NCBI RefSeq assembly: GCF_030813695.1
Contig: NZ_JAUSVA010000002.1
Span: 7,339,501 to 7,403,500 of the forward strand
Source of the DNA: Kitasatospora herbaricolor
GTDB taxonomy: Bacteria; Actinomycetota; Actinomycetes; Streptomycetales; Streptomycetaceae
Length of the DNA stretch: 64,000 nucleotides
Direction: 5' to 3'
Shown: positions 59,233 through 64,000 of the stretch, in pieces
How the letters are laid out: each line of letters starts with the position of its first letter
Position numbering within the stretch: the first letter of the stretch is position 1
The notes under the pieces: generated by a model
What the model saw: only the letters and a program-made list of their open reading frames with translations
What the model was told of the DNA's origin: nothing
Databases searched by the model: none
Program-made: the position numbers and the translations under genes

Positions 59233-59991
59233 ATGGCCAACTCGGACAACCGTCGGCAGCCCAAGTACCAGCAGATCGCCGATGCCCTCAAGGAGGCCAT
59301 CAGGACCGGTGAGTACGCGCCCGGTGACCGCCTCCCCGGCGAGAACGACCTCATGGCCGCCTACGAGGTCGCTCGGATGACGGCCCGTCAGGCCCTGGGC
59401 GTGCTGCAGAGCGAGGGGATCGCGGAGGCCCGCAAGGGGGTGGGCGTCTTCGTCCGGGTCTTCCAGCCGCTGCGGCGGCAGGGGATCAAGCGGCTGTCCG
59501 CCGGGCAGTGGGGTTCGGGGCGTTCGATCTGGTCCGCCGACATAGCGGAGCGCGTCCTGGTGGTGGACCAGGTGAACGTGCTGGAGGCGGTGGCGCCGGC
59601 CCGGGTGGCCGAGGTGCTCGGGGTCGACCCGGCGCTTCCGGTCTGCGTCCGCAGCCGCCGGTTCGTGCTCGACGGCAAGCCGGTCCTGCTGTCCAGCTCC
59701 TACCTCCCGGTGGACCTGGTCGCCCGCTCGGCGATAACCGAGGAGGACACCGGCCCCGGTGGCACCTACGCCCGGCTCGCCGAACTCGGCCACAAGCCCG
59801 TGCACTTCCGCGAGGAGATCCGGTCCCGGATGCCCTCGCAGGACGAGGCGGACCGGCTGCGCCTCTCCGCCGGCACCCCCGTGATGCTGATCTGGCGCAC
59901 GGCCTTCGCCGAGGACGGCCGGGCCGTCGAGGTGAACGAGATGACGCTCGACTCCGCCTCGTACGTGCTGGAGTACGACTTCGACGCCTGA
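59233..59991 (+). CDS. GntR-family regulator with UTRA domain (HutC subfamily-like)
   Basis: 252 residues from ATG 59233, with GAGGA upstream. Winged helix: PKYQQIADALKEAIRTGEYA, PGDRLPGENDLMAAYEVARM, TARQALGVLQSEGIAEARKG. The C-terminal UTRA-type ligand domain (about 95-245) contains VCVRSRRFVLDGKPVLLSSS and MLIWRTAFAEDG. The ligand is unknown. Three matching palindromes in its upstream region suggest it represses itself and the divergent RsbW-like gene. A strong terminator follows. Confidence 0.93.
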   Translation: MANSDNRRQPKYQQIADALKEAIRTGEYAPGDRLPGENDLMAAYEVARMTARQALGVLQSEGIAEARKGVGVFVRVFQPLRRQGIKRLSAGQWGSGRSIWSADIAERVLVVDQVNVLEAVAPARVAEVLGVDPALPVCVRSRRFVLDGKPVLLSSSYLPVDLVARSAITEEDTGPGGTYARLAELGHKPVHFREEIRSRMPSQDEADRLRLSAGTPVMLIWRTAFAEDGRAVEVNEMTLDSASYVLEYDFDA

Positions 59992-60091
59992 GCGGCCGCG
60001 GGCGGTCCCGCCCGTCGGTACTGCCGGCCCCGCCTGCCTGGTTCCTCCCGTCCGGCTGCCGCCCCGGCCCGCCCGGAGCCGTCCACGCGAA

Positions 60092-60130
60092 AGGTCCCGC
60101 GGACCGTCGCCAGGACGGTCCGCGGGACCT
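60092..60130. terminator. Strong bidirectional terminator
   Basis: A perfect 17-bp stem (60092-60108 and 60114-60130) with a 5-nt GCCAG loop lies between the convergent GntR and icd genes. Confidence 0.88.
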
Positions 60131-60178
60131 CTCACTCACGCGCCTGCGGCCCCCGCGGGGACTCGCACCGGCCCGGGG

Positions 60179-62398
<2,220 letters not shown>

Positions 62399-62424
62399 CG
62401 TTACTCCGCTTCACGTCTACAACG

Positions 62425-62438
62425 TCTCGATATCAAGA
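62425..62438. promoter_or_regulatory. Palindrome in the icd promoter, TamR-like
   Basis: TCTCGATATCAAGA is a 14-bp palindrome with one mismatched pair around GATATC, 27 bp upstream of the icd start and lying in a small AT-rich island. TamR, a MarR-family regulator in Streptomyces coelicolor, is reported to act on isocitrate dehydrogenase and other TCA-cycle genes. The match to its site is from memory. Confidence 0.45.
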
Positions 62439-62583
62439 TATCTCGTGCGCGCCCCTCTCCGACACCCAACCCCCGTGTCGAGTGACGGCGGACCGGCCGC
62501 CGCGGGCGGCCGGCGCCCGCCGGGCGCCCCTGCTCCCAGGGTGACCCGCCCGGGGCCGGTGCGCCGCTCGGCGGTCGTGCGCG

Positions 62584-62982
62584 TCAGCCGACGTCGGCCC
62601 GGGCCGTGCGGGAGCCGCGGGCCCGGGGGCTCGCGGCCGGAGCCGGCCCGGCGTGCGGCCGGGGGACGGGCAGCGCGCGCGGGCGCCGGCCTGCCAGGCG
62701 GCAGCCGAGGCAGTCGGGGTGCCCCTGGCGGGCCGCGGTGTCGCGGGCGCGCCAGTCGCGGCGGCCGGCGGGGCGGGGGCCGGTGGGCTTGCCCCAGCCG
62801 GCCAGGTGCAGCAGCCAGGTGGTGAGGGCGGCGAGGACGAGGATCGCCCCGCCGATCCCCAGGCCGGCGGGGGAGCCGGCGACCAGGGCCAGGCCCAGGA
62901 CGGTGCTGCCGGCGATGGTCAGGGCGCTGCCGGTCCAGCCGGCGACGGTGTGGCCCATGTCGTGGTCGCCGTGTGCGGACAT
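62584..62982 (-). CDS. HGxxPAAW-type small membrane protein
   Basis: 132 residues from ATG 62982. MSAHGDHDMGHTVAGWTGSA at the start corresponds to the HGxxPAAW family signature, here with VAGW instead of PAAW. Two membrane helices follow (about 18-40 and 42-64), then the conserved LLHLAGWGKPTGPRP. A Cys pair in HPDCLGCRLAGRR could bind metal or a redox partner. A Pro/Arg-rich tail of about 25 residues exceeds the usual length. Function unknown; widespread in Streptomyces. Confidence 0.82.
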   Translation of the reverse strand: MSAHGDHDMGHTVAGWTGSALTIAGSTVLGLALVAGSPAGLGIGGAILVLAALTTWLLHLAGWGKPTGPRPAGRRDWRARDTAARQGHPDCLGCRLAGRRPRALPVPRPHAGPAPAASPRARGSRTARADVG

Positions 62983-63104
62983 GTCGACTCCTGGAATGCG
63001 TGGTGACGGGGGAGGGGGCGGGGACGCCCCGCACGCCGGTGCTGCGGGCGTGCCGTTGCGTCGGCCGGGGAGAATGAGGGCCGGGAGACAAATTATCTCA
63101 CGAG

Positions 63105-63117
63105 CTAAGTAGCTTAG
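63105..63117. promoter_or_regulatory. Palindrome before the MarR gene
   Basis: CTAAGTAGCTTAG has perfect 5-bp arms around TAG in an AT-rich stretch, 18 bp before the GTG. It is a probable autoregulatory site for the MarR protein. Confidence 0.5.
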
Positions 63118-63135
63118 ATCGTAAGGGGAATCGCT

Positions 63136-63633
63136 GTGGAGGGCAAGGAGCGCCCGGAGGCGACGGCCGCGCAGGCGCTGTACGCGATGGACCGGATGAT
63201 CGCGCTGGCCCAGTTCGGGCAGCAGGACATCGCGGGGCGGCTCGGGCTGAACGTCACCGACCTCACCTGCCTGGGCTTCGTCATCGAGGCCGCGCAGGCC
63301 GCCGAGTCGCTCACGGCCGGGGACCTGGCCGAGCGGGCCCGGTTGACCACCGGGGCCGTCACCGGCGTGCTCAACCGGCTGGAGAAGGCGGGCTACACCC
63401 GACGCGAGGCGGACCCGAAGGACCGCCGCAGGGTCCGGGTGGTGATGGAGGACGCCGCGCAGGCCCGCGTCATGGCGGTCTACGGCCCGTTCTACGAGCG
63501 GCTGGGCGCCCTGTTCGGCGACTACAGCGCCGAGGAGACCGCCGTGCTGGCGGACTGGTTCACCCGCGCCAGGGCCGCGATGCAGCTCTCGCTGGACGAG
63601 ATCAGGGAGGGCGGGGCGGAGGCCGGCGCCTGA
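63136..63633 (+). CDS. MarR-family transcriptional regulator
   Basis: 165 residues from GTG 63136, with AAGGGG upstream. Winged helix: LNVTDLTCLGFVIEAAQAAE, LTAGDLAERARLTTGAVTGV, LNRLEKAGYTRREADPKDRR, where DPKDRRR is the beta-wing signature. It is divergent from the HGxxPAAW-type gene and probably represses itself through the palindrome upstream. Ligand unknown. Confidence 0.93.
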   Translation: MEGKERPEATAAQALYAMDRMIALAQFGQQDIAGRLGLNVTDLTCLGFVIEAAQAAESLTAGDLAERARLTTGAVTGVLNRLEKAGYTRREADPKDRRRVRVVMEDAAQARVMAVYGPFYERLGALFGDYSAEETAVLADWFTRARAAMQLSLDEIREGGAEAGA

Positions 63634-63693
63634 TCCCCTGACGCTCCTATCGCCGCCTGACCCGCCTGACCGCCGGCGCGCCGGGCGCCCGGG

Positions 63694-64000
63694 TCAGCCG
63701 GCCGGCCCGCCGGCCGTCAGCCAGGCGACCGCCGCCGCCACGTCCTCGGCCACCGGTACGCCGGCGGGCAGCTCCGGGCGGCGGACGATCACGACCGGGA
63801 GGCCCAGCTCCCGGGCGGCGGTCAGCTTGGGGGCGGTGGCGGCGCCGCCGCTGTCCTTGGTGACCAGCACGTCGATGCGGTGCTCGCGCAGCAGGGTGCG
63901 CTCGTCCGCCAGCGTGAACGGGCCCCGGGCCAGCAGGACCTCGGTGTGCGCGGGCAGCGGCTCGGCTGGCGGGTCGACCGAGCGGGCCAGGAAGTGCAGG
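63694..64000 (-). CDS. cobK: CobK precorrin-6A reductase (3' part)
   Basis: The frame enters from the right edge and ends at TGA 63696-63694, giving 101 C-terminal residues. They include RIDVLVTKDSGGAATAPKLT and ARELGLPVVIVRRPELP, typical of CobK/CbiJ. CobK reduces precorrin-6A with NADPH. Its presence suggests more cobalamin genes lie just beyond the window. Confidence 0.9.
   Translation of the reverse strand, partial: LHFLARSVDPPAEPLPAHTEVLLARGPFTLADERTLLREHRIDVLVTKDSGGAATAPKLTAARELGLPVVIVRRPELPAGVPVAEDVAAAVAWLTAGGPAG

Overview
The window is very GC-rich, with short intergenic gaps, many GTG and TTG starts and many 4-bp ATGA/GTGA overlaps. Its gene content (ergothioneine operon, GlcP-type glucose permease, CebR-type operators, aerobic cobalamin genes, monomeric isocitrate dehydrogenase, an HGxxPAAW-type protein, a DUF574-type methyltransferase) points to a Streptomyces- or Kitasatospora-like actinomycete. 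The sequence alone does not decide the genus. I see no tRNA, rRNA, CRISPR array, transposase or integrase.

Layout. 1-4.8 kb: the tail of an unknown gene, a long Pro/Ala-rich protein with a caspase-like core and a TPR-like tail, and a secreted S53 peptidase. 4.9-9 kb: a minus-strand acyl-CoA degradation set (acyl-CoA dehydrogenase, thiolase, FabG-like reductase) divergent from a TetR gene, with a palindrome at the start of the dehydrogenase gene. 9-12 kb: a reductase-less nitric oxide synthase and a GlcP-like sugar permease. 12-18.2 kb: egtABCD for ergothioneine, preceded by a MalY/PatB-type C-S lyase that could supply the missing EgtE step. 18.2-24.4 kb: small genes, heptamer repeats, a GH6 cellulase with two CebR-type operators, and a GH15 enzyme ending in 46-bp tandem repeats.

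24.5-40.8 kb: a DUF574-type methyltransferase overlaps a PAS-GGDEF-EAL c-di-GMP protein. Next comes a tightly packed surface-glycan locus: four GT2 glycosyltransferases, a flippase, a polysaccharide deacetylase, a large membrane protein, a membrane-anchored GH16 enzyme and an ATP-grasp ligase. A convergent FAD oxidoreductase is preceded by a 20-codon leader ORF. This locus is the best candidate for an undescribed system. Two of its glycosyltransferases share an unfamiliar N-terminal module of about 70 residues.

40.8-46 kb: ribA, a VOC protein, lnt, and a three-gene unit of membrane protein, XRE regulator and oxidoreductase. 46-58.3 kb: cobalamin synthesis, with cobN behind a cobalamin riboswitch and a 43-codon upstream ORF, divergent from cobG-cobH-cobIJ. 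A TetR-SDR pair and a luciferase-like monooxygenase follow, then cbiD. 58-64 kb: an RsbW-like ATPase divergent from a GntR regulator with three matching operators, icd, an HGxxPAAW-type membrane protein, a MarR regulator and the 3' end of cobK at the window edge.
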